Below, in pieces: positions 51,183 through 64,000 of a stretch of 64,000 nt of DNA. Every line of letters begins with the position of its first letter. Position 1 is the first letter of the stretch. The stretch is taken from contig NC_059297.1 in assembly GCF_017591435.1 (NCBI RefSeq), positions 7,439,411 through 7,503,410 on the forward strand, read 5' to 3'. The notes under the pieces were generated by a model, which saw nothing but the letters and a program-made list of their open reading frames with translations, was not told the origin of the DNA and ran no database searches. The stretch comes from Portunus trituberculatus. Its lineage: Eukaryota; Arthropoda; Malacostraca; Decapoda; Portunidae. Made by a program: the position numbers and the translations under genes.

Positions 51183-51251
51183 CGGACAGTCAGACATAGA
51201 AACAGTGTGACCGACTGACTGACTCCTACTGACTGAGTGACTGACTAACTG

Positions 51252-51310
<59 letters not shown>
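51183..51310. repeat. Degenerate (GACT)n followed by (GA)n
   Basis: 51205-51254 shows GACT/TGAC tetranucleotide repeats (CTGACTGACT), then (GA)n to 51310. Confidence 0.88.
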
Positions 51311-51312
<2 letters not shown>

Positions 51313-51580
51313 CACAAGAGGACCAGTTAGTCACTCAGAAGCAGGAGTGAGCGAGTTGAAGGAAGAGACGAGCATTGGGGGTGGCAACTGAAGGACAATG
51401 GGAGACAGCAATAAGGGGGACGGAAAGGGGGAGCGGGAGGATGTTCAAGGGGGGACCACCTATTAGAGATTTAATGGGAGCAATAAAAATAAAATAAAAA
51501 AGTGCTCAATGGAGGGACATTCTCGTGTCGGGACAAAGGGGTCAGGTCCAGCCTTCTTATGTATGCCATTTGAAACCGAG

Positions 51581-51584
<4 letters not shown>
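51311..51584. other. Unassigned purine-rich sequence
   Basis: Nothing recognised. Confidence 0.4.

Positions 51585-51644
<60 letters not shown>
51585..51644. repeat. (GA)n microsatellite
   Basis: About 30 units; purine-rich low complexity follows to about 52000. Confidence 0.95.
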
Positions 51645-51646
<2 letters not shown>

Positions 51647-52023
51647 CTAAAGCAGAAAAAGAGAAAAAGTGGAAGAAAATGAGGAAGATGATGGAAAGAG
51701 AAGTGGTAGGAAAACTGGACCAAGGAATGAAAGACGCCTGGAAGTTATCAAAGGAAAAAACGGATGGAAAGAGAAATACTAAGAGGGAAAGAAAGCCTAC
51801 GGAAGACAAGAAGATATGAGAAGTGAAGTAAATGAAGGAGGAAAATAATGTGATGCGAGACACAGAGCGAAAGGGAAAAAAGGAATAGCCAGATCAGCAG
51901 AAGAAAGAGAAAGTGAGGGAAACTCCATGAAAGAAAAGGAAGGACTGGAAACAAGGAAGGAAAGAAGGCAAGGAAGGAGGGAAAAGAGGGAGCATACATA
52001 GGCGGAGGATATAATAGGGTGGT

Positions 52024-52026
52024 AGC

Positions 52027-52106
<80 letters not shown>

Positions 52107-52107
52107 C
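52024..52107. repeat. (AGT)n microsatellite
   Basis: About 28 units, with degenerate GTA/GTT repeats to 52220. Confidence 0.95.
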
Positions 52108-52401
52108 AGTAATGGTGGTAATAAGAGTTGTAGTAGTATCAGTTGTTGTTGTGACAGTAATAATGTTAATATCAGAGTTCATTGTTGTATTAGAAACATT
52201 GATAGTAGTAATAATGATGATCTAAAGCAACAGTTGTCAAAGCAGTCGTCACATCAACAATAGTCTAACACCAGAACATAAGAATATAAGGGAAACTACA
52301 AGAAGACAATAGCAGGAGACGTACTAGAAGTGATAATAATAGCATAAAACCATAAATAGTCATAATAGAATAAGCAGCTACAGTATGGGTAACGATATTA
52401 A

Positions 52402-52606
52402 CCCCTTCAGTACTGGGACACTTTTTACCTTGAGATTTGGGTACGATCAGACCATTTTATTGACATTAGGAAGAATACATGGAGGGCAGAAGATTAATGG
52501 CCACAGTCTTCACTCTTTTAATCTCCCACATAAGTTTTTGAAGCTATATAAAATCACCAGATAGTAAGCAGAATGAATATGGGAACGCGTCATGGTACTG
52601 AATGGG
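52402..52606. mobile_element. MITE with TTAA target duplication, piggyBac-like termini, 205 bp
   Basis: TTAA lies at 52398-52401 and 52607-52610. The left end is CCCCTTCAGTACTGGGAC; the right end read inward is CCCATTCAGTACCATGAC. The 18-bp termini match at 14 positions. The TTAA plus CCC start is typical of piggyBac-type ends. There is no coding capacity. Confidence 0.85.
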
Positions 52607-52733
52607 TTAATGGTCCTAGTAGTAGCCATAGCAACAGTGTTACAACAAAAAGGCACAAAAGAAGCTGCAAGAAGCCAACATTGCAGTCCCTGTGTGGATG
52701 TAGCATAAGAAGAGGGAAGCAAAGGCGTGGGAT

Positions 52734-52737
<4 letters not shown>

Positions 52738-52807
<70 letters not shown>
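52738..52807. repeat. (GA)n microsatellite
   Basis: About 35 units. Confidence 0.95.
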
Positions 52808-52809
<2 letters not shown>

Positions 52810-52954
52810 TTTGGATTAAGCTCACTCCAAATTATTTCTTTTTCTTTTTTCACATATACGTATTTATAATGTTTTTATGTAATGGTTGTGTCTGTTTTTC
52901 TTCTTTTATGCGAGGCTTCTATTAGATTGATTTACTTCTAGTGTGCGCGTGGTT

Positions 52955-52956
<2 letters not shown>

Positions 52957-53002
<46 letters not shown>
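52957..53002. repeat. (CT)n microsatellite
   Basis: About 23 units. Confidence 0.95.
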
Positions 53003-53004
<2 letters not shown>

Positions 53005-53124
53005 GCTCATACAATATTCAGTCCTAATTTTTTTACCTTTTATCCGTCAATATTTTTTCTTCGCTACCCTCTGAAAAAAATCACCTTCGGGGCACTAATC
53101 TCCCACCATCCTGATCACATTAAC

Positions 53125-53128
<4 letters not shown>

Positions 53129-53186
<58 letters not shown>
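53129..53186. repeat. (CT)n microsatellite
   Basis: About 29 units. Confidence 0.95.
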
Positions 53187-53193
<7 letters not shown>

Positions 53194-53910
53194 AAAAAAA
53201 TATATAGGAGTAAAATGTTGCACCTCTGATATTTTTCCAGCATCGCTCGAAGTTTTTTTTTTTTTTTCGATAGAGTAAGACAGAATACAAAGCACTAATT
53301 AACGAGACATATTAGTGGTACTTCTTTATTAGTGGTAGGAAAACATTATCACCTATTTTCATGTCAGAGATAGAGGTACTGGCTAAATGACAACAAGAAT
53401 GCGAAAAAATAATAAAATAGATAAGGAAGGGCCCACTTAGATGCTTGTCCGAAATGAGATGTTAAAATGATTACCTATGTAGAATTAAATGATATATTGA
53501 TACAGATGGCGATATCAGAATATATTTAACTACAATTCTGCTTTGAGATGAAAAAAAAAAGCTCCTCCCATCTTTCTGTTATATATCTCAGAGAGAGAGG
53601 AAGGGTGACAAAGACCAACCTCGCTCCGTCACCAGTCAACGTCATTCTTATCAGCTGAGTTAAGGCGATAAAACACATAAAAAAAAGAGATATTCCTTAA
53701 AACGCCACGATTTTCTAGAATCACTATAATCAATCCAACGCTTAACCCTCCCTTTCTCCTTCTCCCTCTCTTCCCCTTTCCCCTCTATCCATTCTTCTCC
53801 ATTCATTTCCTCTCTTCCCTTCCTCCGTTATCCAACCAGCCAAGCTCTTTCTTATCGGTCTAGGGAGATATTATCAAGATAGTAATGCCCTGGTACAACG
53901 CTTAACTCGA

Positions 53911-53912
<2 letters not shown>
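53187..53912. other. Unassigned sequence
   Basis: A+T-rich to about 53700, then pyrimidine-rich. It contains two of the three CAACGCTTAAC-type repeats discussed in the findings. Confidence 0.4.

Positions 53913-53981
<69 letters not shown>
53913..53981. repeat. (CT)n microsatellite
   Basis: About 34 units. Confidence 0.95.
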
Positions 53982-53984
<3 letters not shown>

Positions 53985-55163
53985 TTCTTTTTTTCCTTCT
54001 TCCGATATTTTTGGCTTAATTTTAGTTCATCCTTCCCTCCTCACCTTATTCCTTTTCTTTATATATTCTAGGCCCTTCCTTTCTTCTCTTTCTTTCTTAT
54101 TTTTTTTTTTAATTTCATCTTCCCTCCTCAAGGTTTTCGTTTATCTTCTTCCTTCTCTTCTTTCTTGTGATTTTTTTTCATGGGCTTTTTTTCATTTCAC
54201 TCAACCATCCTCCTCCTCTTCCATTCTTATTTCCTTCCTCCCCCTCTACCCACTCACCTTTCATATCGTCTTCCATCAGAGATAATATAAAGATAACGAC
54301 ACCCCAAGACAACGCTTAACCTTTCCCTCCCCTTCTCCCTCCCTCCCTCCCAGCCGCTCTTCTCCCTTCCTTCTCCTTCACTCCCTTCTCTTCCATCCTT
54401 TCCTGCACTTGGATTCTGTCGCTCGCTCTCTCACCCTTCCCTTGCCTCGTCCCTCACTAGAAAAAATGGACCTGTAATATCATCTTTCTCTCGCTTTCTT
54501 CTCTATTCTTCTCATATATTCTCTATCCCTCTTTTTTTCTGGCATTCATTTGTATTTGCTCTCTATTTTATCCATGCATCTTTGAATTATTTCCTTTTCT
54601 TTTCTGTTTAAATAGTTTTGTTATGTCTTGACAGAAAAGAGTTACATGTCTTGACTAGATTTAAGTTCTAATTTTGTCACTTAACTACTCGTATTTCAGA
54701 TTTGCCCTTATCTGTGTTATTCTAGGTTGTCCTCCTGATCCTGATAATTCCATAGAGTTTAGTCTCATATACATTACTATACCTCCTTATTCTTCGTCGT
54801 TGTCAATGTTGTTCTGAAGACATGTGCAATGAATCTCCAAAAGGGTTTTTCTTTTTTTTTTTTTAACACATGACATCCCATCAAAACACCACCAGTAATC
54901 AGCTATACATTTCACCGTCACCACAACCACACGAGATGCCACACATTCTAGAAATATGCTGTAAATACGTAAATACAACGCCCTCCCTTGAGCACTCTTG
55001 TCTCCCTAGCCACTGTTCCCTCCCGACCTCTACTCATCAGTGTTCAAAGCGCCGACACAACTTCAGGAACGCGTCCCTCCGTCAAGTACGAGGCGCCGTA
55101 AAAAGGAAATTAGCCGTGAGCTTTTTTCTACGCATAATTAGCATTTAATTGGTGACAGAATCG

Positions 55164-55167
<4 letters not shown>
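53982..55167. other. Unassigned sequence, pyrimidine-rich to about 54600
   Basis: C/T-rich low complexity, then ordinary sequence. 54870-55130 is somewhat G+C-richer, but no motif was found. Confidence 0.4.

Positions 55168-55233
<66 letters not shown>
55168..55233. repeat. (GA)n microsatellite
   Basis: About 33 units. Confidence 0.95.
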
Positions 55234-55237
<4 letters not shown>

Positions 55238-55310
55238 CTTAGACAATGTGTTAAATTTAATTACATGCAAATTCAACTATACTTTGTTTTGCTTGTTGTA
55301 TTAATTATTG

Positions 55311-55315
<5 letters not shown>

Positions 55316-55384
<69 letters not shown>
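55316..55384. repeat. (GT)n microsatellite
   Basis: About 34 units. Confidence 0.95.
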
Positions 55385-55388
<4 letters not shown>

Positions 55389-55428
55389 CCCGAGCGTGTG
55401 CGTGTATAAACAGTTGTAGTACCCATTA

Positions 55429-55433
<5 letters not shown>

Positions 55434-55492
<59 letters not shown>
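55434..55492. repeat. (GA)n microsatellite
   Basis: About 29 units, 49 bp after the GT array. Confidence 0.95.
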
Positions 55493-55501
<9 letters not shown>

Positions 55502-55685
55502 AGTTGATTGGAATAGGAGGGAATGGAATGTTCGCCGCTGGAGGATCTGAAGAAAGCCCAAAGATGCACCGCTGGAGAGCCACGGGGGAAAAGTCGTGTT
55601 ATTAATGTTTGATAATCTCACCATTCACAAAGTTTCTGTCAACATCGAAAAGTTAATTTGCCGGGAAGAGTAACATCAAAGGTAT

Positions 55686-55687
<2 letters not shown>

Positions 55688-55742
<55 letters not shown>
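55688..55742. repeat. (CT)n microsatellite
   Basis: About 27 units; T-rich low complexity follows to 56050. Confidence 0.95.
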
Positions 55743-55747
<5 letters not shown>

Positions 55748-56051
55748 AGTATCTTTTTTTCAGTATTTCTTTTTCTTTCTCTCATCTTTCTTTAGAGGTT
55801 TCATTTTAATAACTTTTTCTCTTTTCTTTTCACTTTCATTTTCATTATATTTCCTCAGCTCTTCCTATCTTCTCTTTTTCTTTCCTTCCTTTTTCGTGTT
55901 TCTTTTCATGCTTGTTAATTATCTTTAGTTTTCTTCATCCTTTGTTTTTGTGCCTTCATTTTGTCTATTTTTCTTTTTTTTCATTTCTGCTCTTGAATGT
56001 ATTTCCTCCTGTTTGTCTGTCTATCTGTCTGCTTGTGTGTTTGAATGTATG

Positions 56052-56054
<3 letters not shown>

Positions 56055-56142
<88 letters not shown>
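56055..56142. repeat. (CT)n microsatellite
   Basis: About 44 units. Confidence 0.95.
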
Positions 56143-56145
<3 letters not shown>

Positions 56146-56319
56146 TAGGCACGGATTATTTTGCTGAAAAAAAATCTAAAATAGTTTTATAGGTTAAAAG
56201 TAAAAAGTATAGTTTGTTCCTGTACTTTAAAAGAAATATTAGGTGCAAAAATATTTTCCTGTCCAAACAGAAAATGAGAACTTGTGGGTTTGTGATATTC
56301 AGATGTCTTCGGATAGGCC

Positions 56320-56322
<3 letters not shown>

Positions 56323-56406
<84 letters not shown>
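56323..56406. repeat. (GT)n microsatellite
   Basis: About 42 units. Confidence 0.95.
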
Positions 56407-56410
<4 letters not shown>

Positions 56411-56529
56411 ATAAATAACAATAATTTTTAAGATTACTCATATTACAGTCTTACAGCTGAAAATCCACATGTTACAAGTACTTTTTTAGCAACTTACTTA
56501 TATCTAGGAATACACTCAGAGCTGTTGAG

Positions 56530-56760
56530 GTATCGTACAGTTGGATAGCGAGTCTGCCTGACTGCACCAGATCAACCTAATAGACAAGGCCCTGGATGGT
56601 CATGCCTACCCGTGTGTATTTTTCTATTCAGAGTATTTTTCTCCTATCTAGCTGCAAGTCACAGCTTCCGACTTACAACAATTATTGCTAAGTGAACAAG
56701 GGCTGCACTCCAATGATTATGATTCTAACCTGATCCAGTATTCGAGCATTTTACTGAAAT
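56530..56760 (-). mobile_element. Possible strongly decayed copy of the main tRNA-derived SINE
   Basis: The plus strand carries TTGCTAAGTGAACAAGG (56685-56701), close to the body landmark CTGCTAGGTGAACAGG of copies 1 and 2. On the SINE strand a B-box-like GGTTAGAATC lies just upstream, as expected. No A-box or 3' end can be placed. Confidence 0.4.
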
Positions 56761-56821
56761 GTTCTTTTATTGTACGTTATCGTAAAATTGTCATTTGATA
56801 TCATCTATGGTTTTGTTTTTA

Positions 56822-57041
56822 AAAGTGGTACAGTGGAACCATGCGTGCTTTGGGATCCGAGGGGTCTCCAAGCGCACGGGTTCGAATCTGTCCACGGTCC
56901 GAGTGTAGGTTGGGCTTCCTCACTCGGGGCAACGGTTTCCTAGCGAGTGGGCTTTGAGATAGAAGGTACCCTAAAAAGTATCCTCTTTAGCCCATGAATT
57001 CCCGTGAAAAGCCCACATGGTATAAATAAATAAAAAAAAAT
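56822..57041 (+). mobile_element. tRNA-derived SINE of a second family with A-rich tail
   Basis: A-box TGGTACAGTGG (56826-56836) and B-box GGGTTCGAATC (56878-56888) are correctly ordered, with an extended arm between (GGGATCCGAGGGGTCTCC), suggesting a Leu/Ser-type tRNA ancestor. A body of about 140 bp follows (GGTTGGGCTTCCTCACTC, CCCGTGAAAAGCCCACATGG) and ends in (TAAA)n/A9. It differs in head, body and tail from SINE copies 1-3. Confidence 0.82.
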
Positions 57042-57336
57042 TCCTTTTGATTTTAATTTCCCATATATTGCAATAGTTTTACTAGATTTCATCCATGATA
57101 TTGTTTAAGATTTAAGTTCTATGTATGTTTCACTGTTTTATCGATATTAGTTCTTTGTTTTAATGTCTTGAAGTTTTGTGGTTTAATTTAAGATTTCTTT
57201 TATTATTGGTTAATCCGCTATGGACTACAGTGATTGAGATATCTTTTTTTTTAATTCATTTTTATTAAACAGATTTCTATTTACATAATTTGTAGCTGTG
57301 GTCAATAAGCATATAATAATAATAGTAATAATGATA

Positions 57337-57338
<2 letters not shown>

Positions 57339-57422
<84 letters not shown>

Positions 57423-57500
57423 GTGCGTCCGTGCGTCCGTGTGTGTGTGTGTGCGTGCGTGTGTGTGTGTACTTGCGCGTGCGTGTGTGTGCGTGCGTAC
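57339..57500. repeat. (GT)n microsatellite grading into degenerate GC-containing GT repeats
   Basis: Pure to 57417, then GTGCGT and GTCCGT variants, ending before a T15 run. Confidence 0.93.
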
Positions 57501-57795
57501 GTTTTTTTTTTTTTTTTGTGTGTGTGTTGGGGAGACCAGTGAAGAGCGAAAAAGAGATGAATTATCTTAAAAATGCCACATAATGTACAAATTTTTAAAG
57601 TGTACGTAGGTAGATATCATAATCCCGACGTTTTACCAATATCACAATGCAAAGAGAAAACCCTGTGTGATATCTCATTGTACAGTCATGTGTGTTATAC
57701 AATAATATCCTTAGGTCGTATTCACCAAGAGAGTTTGGACAGACAGGTAGACCTTGTCCGCGACTCCCTTAGTTCTCGTCTATGTTGATACACAT

Positions 57796-57797
<2 letters not shown>
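57501..57797. other. Unassigned sequence
   Basis: Nothing recognised. Confidence 0.4.

Positions 57798-57880
<83 letters not shown>
57798..57880. repeat. (CT)n microsatellite
   Basis: About 41 units. Confidence 0.95.
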
Positions 57881-57883
<3 letters not shown>

Positions 57884-58144
57884 CCTGGTTCCTCGTCTTT
57901 TCATTCCTGTCCCCATTCACTGTCAATCAAGAAGGGCGGTGTGTCATCAAAGGCAACGTTCATTTCAAGCCGAATTACATTGAAGATAATTACTACCCTA
58001 ACTCCTCTCCCCCCAAGCAGGAAGTTATTAAATGGCTAGTCTCTTTAGTATTAAATATTTTCATACCATTATTTATCCTCAACGTTGCCGCATTTTTTTT
58101 TTCTTTTAATTAAGGGTAGTAAATATGTGTTTGTTTAATGGTGC

Positions 58145-58145
<1 letters not shown>

Positions 58146-58232
<87 letters not shown>
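58146..58232. repeat. (GT)n microsatellite
   Basis: About 43 units. Confidence 0.95.
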
Positions 58233-58235
<3 letters not shown>

Positions 58236-58275
58236 TTGTATATGATTTTTAATAAGAAAATCAAGATATTTAAAT

Positions 58276-58280
<5 letters not shown>

Positions 58281-58356
<76 letters not shown>
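58281..58356. repeat. (CT)n microsatellite
   Basis: About 38 units. Confidence 0.95.
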
Positions 58357-58358
<2 letters not shown>

Positions 58359-58773
58359 GTTTCCTTTTCCATCTCATGTCTTCTCTTTCTTGTATATTCC
58401 CCAGTTCTTCTCCCTCTACATCCTTTCTTTATTCTATCCATCTTTTTTTCTTCTTCTACCCTTCCTTCTCTCCGTTCTTCCTCTTCATTTTCGTTCCCCT
58501 CCTCCAACTCTTCTTAACTCTTCAAAGCTAGAGAAAAAAGTGAAAAAAAAAGTTGGCTTATATTTTTTGATTTGATTACCTATTTTTTCCTTCCCCTACA
58601 CGGCTACGGAAATGAAAGGTGGTGCGTAATTTATCCTTGTTGCTCACATTTCCACTTGTGTTTGAAGTAATGTGTGCACCAATTTACACAAACACACACA
58701 CAAATTCACCCTCCACCAACTTCAAACACGCTGACGTATATAAATTAGATATAAGGAATGACATACACACACA

Positions 58774-58778
<5 letters not shown>
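58357..58778. other. Unassigned, T-rich on the left
   Basis: Nothing recognised. Confidence 0.4.

Positions 58779-58841
<63 letters not shown>
58779..58841. repeat. (CT)n microsatellite
   Basis: About 31 units. Confidence 0.95.
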
Positions 58842-58844
<3 letters not shown>

Positions 58845-58923
58845 GGTGTTTTCCTTAGTAATACGACCCATAACACACAGTCACAATGAGCATCTATGTA
58901 AGGAAGGAGGGAAGGGAAGAAGG

Positions 58924-61695
<2,772 letters not shown>

Positions 61696-61706
61696 ACGAT
61701 GATTAT

Positions 61707-61746
<40 letters not shown>

Positions 61747-62055
61747 CTTATACAAACATCAATCATTAACACTACCACCATCATCACCACCATTACCACC
61801 ACATCCACCACTACTAACACCATCTCAAACAACAACACCAACAGTAGCAACAACAGCAACAACAACTACAACAATATCAACAACAATAACAGCAGTAACA
61901 ACAACAACAACTACTACTACTACTACTACTACTACTACAACTACTACAACAATATCAACTACAACAATAACAGCAGTAACAACAACAACAACAACAACAA
62001 CAACAACTACTACTACTATTATTACTACTACTACAACAACAACAACAATAATATC

Positions 62056-62113
<58 letters not shown>
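61696..62113. repeat. Imperfect (CAA)n/(CTA)n trinucleotide block
   Basis: CAA runs at 61707-61745, 61850-61910, 61980-62005 and 62035-62113 alternate with ACT/CTA runs and a CCA/CAT patch. Asn/Tyr/Thr homopolymer frames are artefacts. Confidence 0.93.
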
Positions 62114-62114
<1 letters not shown>

Positions 62115-62251
62115 GGAAGAAAAGGATAATGGGCATGAGGTGAGTAATAAGGAGAGGAAATGCATCACATCGTCATTACTCTCACAATTGTGTTTCTGTC
62201 CAGCTTTCCTGTCCTTTTGTTAGACACCCCACTGATGGTATTGTTGCATCG

Positions 62252-62580
62252 TTGATAACAATGTTGGTAATGCTGGTGTTGCTATCACTGATGATGGTGG
62301 ATGTGGTGACGATAAGAATGAGGACTAGAGTGATGATAATTACGATGACAGGAATGACAATGATGAAGATGATGATGATAACGATGACGACAGCGATGGT
62401 GATAATGGTGATGACGACGACGACGACGATTATGACGATAATAATGACGATATTGATAATGATGATAGAACGACAATGACAACGAAGACGACAACGATGA
62501 TGATGAAAATGATTACAACAATGACAATAATGATGACTGTAATTATGATGGTAATGATGGCAATTATCATTATCATTATT
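62252..62580. repeat. Degenerate (GAT)n trinucleotide region
   Basis: GATGAT/GACGAC/AATGAT words without a strict period, open on both strands for compositional reasons. Confidence 0.8.
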
Positions 62581-62915
62581 ATTTCACACCTCCTTCTCAA
62601 TATGAATAAAATATGCTTAACAAAACACTCATCTTTTGGAGCTCTAAACAACAAGTGTAAGGAACAAGCTTCCTCACGACTGAATATATTATCAACAGAA
62701 AACGAAGAGAGAAAACAAATGAAGTAACGATGAATGAATATGAGCTACACTAATTGTGCGTCTCTCTGCTCTTCAATAAAACCAAGTTCAGTAAGCGTGT
62801 AAAGGGTTACTCGAGTGGTGGAGGCTTTCACTGGGGCGTGGAGTTGAAAGGATGAGCGATGGAGCAACCGGTCTGGAATTGTTCTCAAACACTCTGATGT
62901 CTTTTTTTATTTTCT

Positions 62916-63200
62916 GAGCTTAACAGGCTGTAGTGAAAGTTGCTGTGAATTTCAATAGCATTTTCATGATTCCTGTGATGATTTAAAAATTTTCCGTGCC
63001 ATCAAAGGAAAAACTCTTAACAGGCTGTGGTGGAAGTTATTGAGGCTATCAAGGGTGTTTTCATGATGCTGGTGTATGAAAGCACCTGTATCATCGAAGC
63101 GAAAAACTCTTGAAAATCGTTATCTTATCTTAGTTAGTCTTAACATTAACAGGCTGTAGTGGATGTTATTAGGGATTTTTGTTGATATTTTTCATTGTAT
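62916..63200 (+). repeat. Degenerate tandem repeat, about 97-130-bp period, three units
   Basis: TTAACAGGCTGTAGTGAAAG (62920), TTAACAGGCTGTGGTGGAAG (63018) and TTAACAGGCTGTAGTGGATG (63149) start successive units. Units 1 and 2 share a TTTTCATGAT core and end in GAAAAACTC. Confidence 0.8.
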
Positions 63201-63299
63201 TGTTGATTTCAAAAAGACTATCACCTCTATGGTCTTTGAAATTTGTCCTGACGAGAGAATAAGGGGTTTAGAAACGTGGAGTCTTTTGCATGTATCCTT

Positions 63300-63590
63300 G
63301 TCTTATAATAAAACGTTTCAACCTACTCGTACTGAAGGAAGATTTAGGGACAGGAAGTAGGTTGTATTGGAATAAAGCGTTTCAAAACACGAACAAAAGT
63401 GTTACATGCGGGAAGTCGGCTGTTTCTCTCCATCTTATATGTTTGAAGCCTTCAACTTTATCTTCTGTCAATACCCTACGTCTCTTCAGCTTTCACTTAG
63501 CGATGCTTGGAAATTAATGAGCCTCTATCTCTATCTGTTTTACAACAAAGCGTTTCAAAATACGAGCACTGGTGTAACAAAGAGAATTAA
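63300..63590 (+). repeat. Diverged repeats sharing AAAGCGTTTCAA
   Basis: AATAAAACGTTTCAA (about 63307), AATAAAGCGTTTCAAAACACG (about 63371) and AACAAAGCGTTTCAAAATACG (about 63543) each precede similar words (GTGTTAC, GGTGTAAC). Spacing is irregular. Confidence 0.6.
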
Positions 63591-63615
63591 GGAGTGACTC
63601 GCCTATTTTTCTGTT

Positions 63616-64000
<385 letters not shown>

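Overview
The window is non-coding, repeat-dominated nuclear DNA of an animal. Nothing in it supports a host protein-coding gene, rRNA or functional tRNA gene. Very long dinucleotide arrays, (TA)n, (GT/CA)n and (CT/GA)n, recur throughout, with trinucleotide (ACT/ATT/CAA/GGA)n blocks. They sit among decayed non-LTR retrotransposons, tRNA-derived SINEs and cut-and-paste transposon remnants. The style of these families points to an arthropod, most likely a decapod crustacean; that is inference from family style and I cannot name a species.

Layout. 0-10 kb: a LINE family here called LINE-J (copies A, B, C) wedged between (TA)n arrays, then a 1.28-kb solo LTR with target duplication CTGT (4786-6069) and a palindromic TATC/GATA array. 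10.97-13.60 kb: a 2.6-kb Mutator-like (MULE) element with an 8-bp target duplication, carrying a minisatellite of about 77 copies of a 22-bp unit at one end, diverged inverted units of the same period at the other, and a transposase remnant between. 14-21.7 kb: microsatellites and SINE copy 1. 21.7-25.4 kb: the most complete LINE-J copy (D), with its 5' end, endonuclease and RT, interrupted by a 263-bp hAT element and fused tail-to-tail to a truncated RTE-like LINE. 25.6-33 kb: SINE copy 2 and dense purine/GT arrays. 33.2-36.3 kb: a CR1-like LINE split by a 1.18-kb piggyBac-derived element. 36-46 kb: trinucleotide blocks, SINE copy 3 and very long CT/CA arrays. 47-64 kb: LINE-J 3' ends (E, F), a TTAA-flanked MITE, a second SINE family, diverged short tandem duplications and more microsatellites.

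Two associations link mobile elements to microsatellites. All five (TA)n arrays longer than 100 bp adjoin LINE-J copies. All three copies of the main SINE have (CA)n on both sides. The MULE shows a related process, expansion of a subterminal repeat into a minisatellite. I regard the MULE and these two associations as the most interesting content. Many open frames here are only stop-free passages through simple repeats and are not reported as genes. No database search was possible, so family names rest on motifs, termini and target-site duplications read directly.
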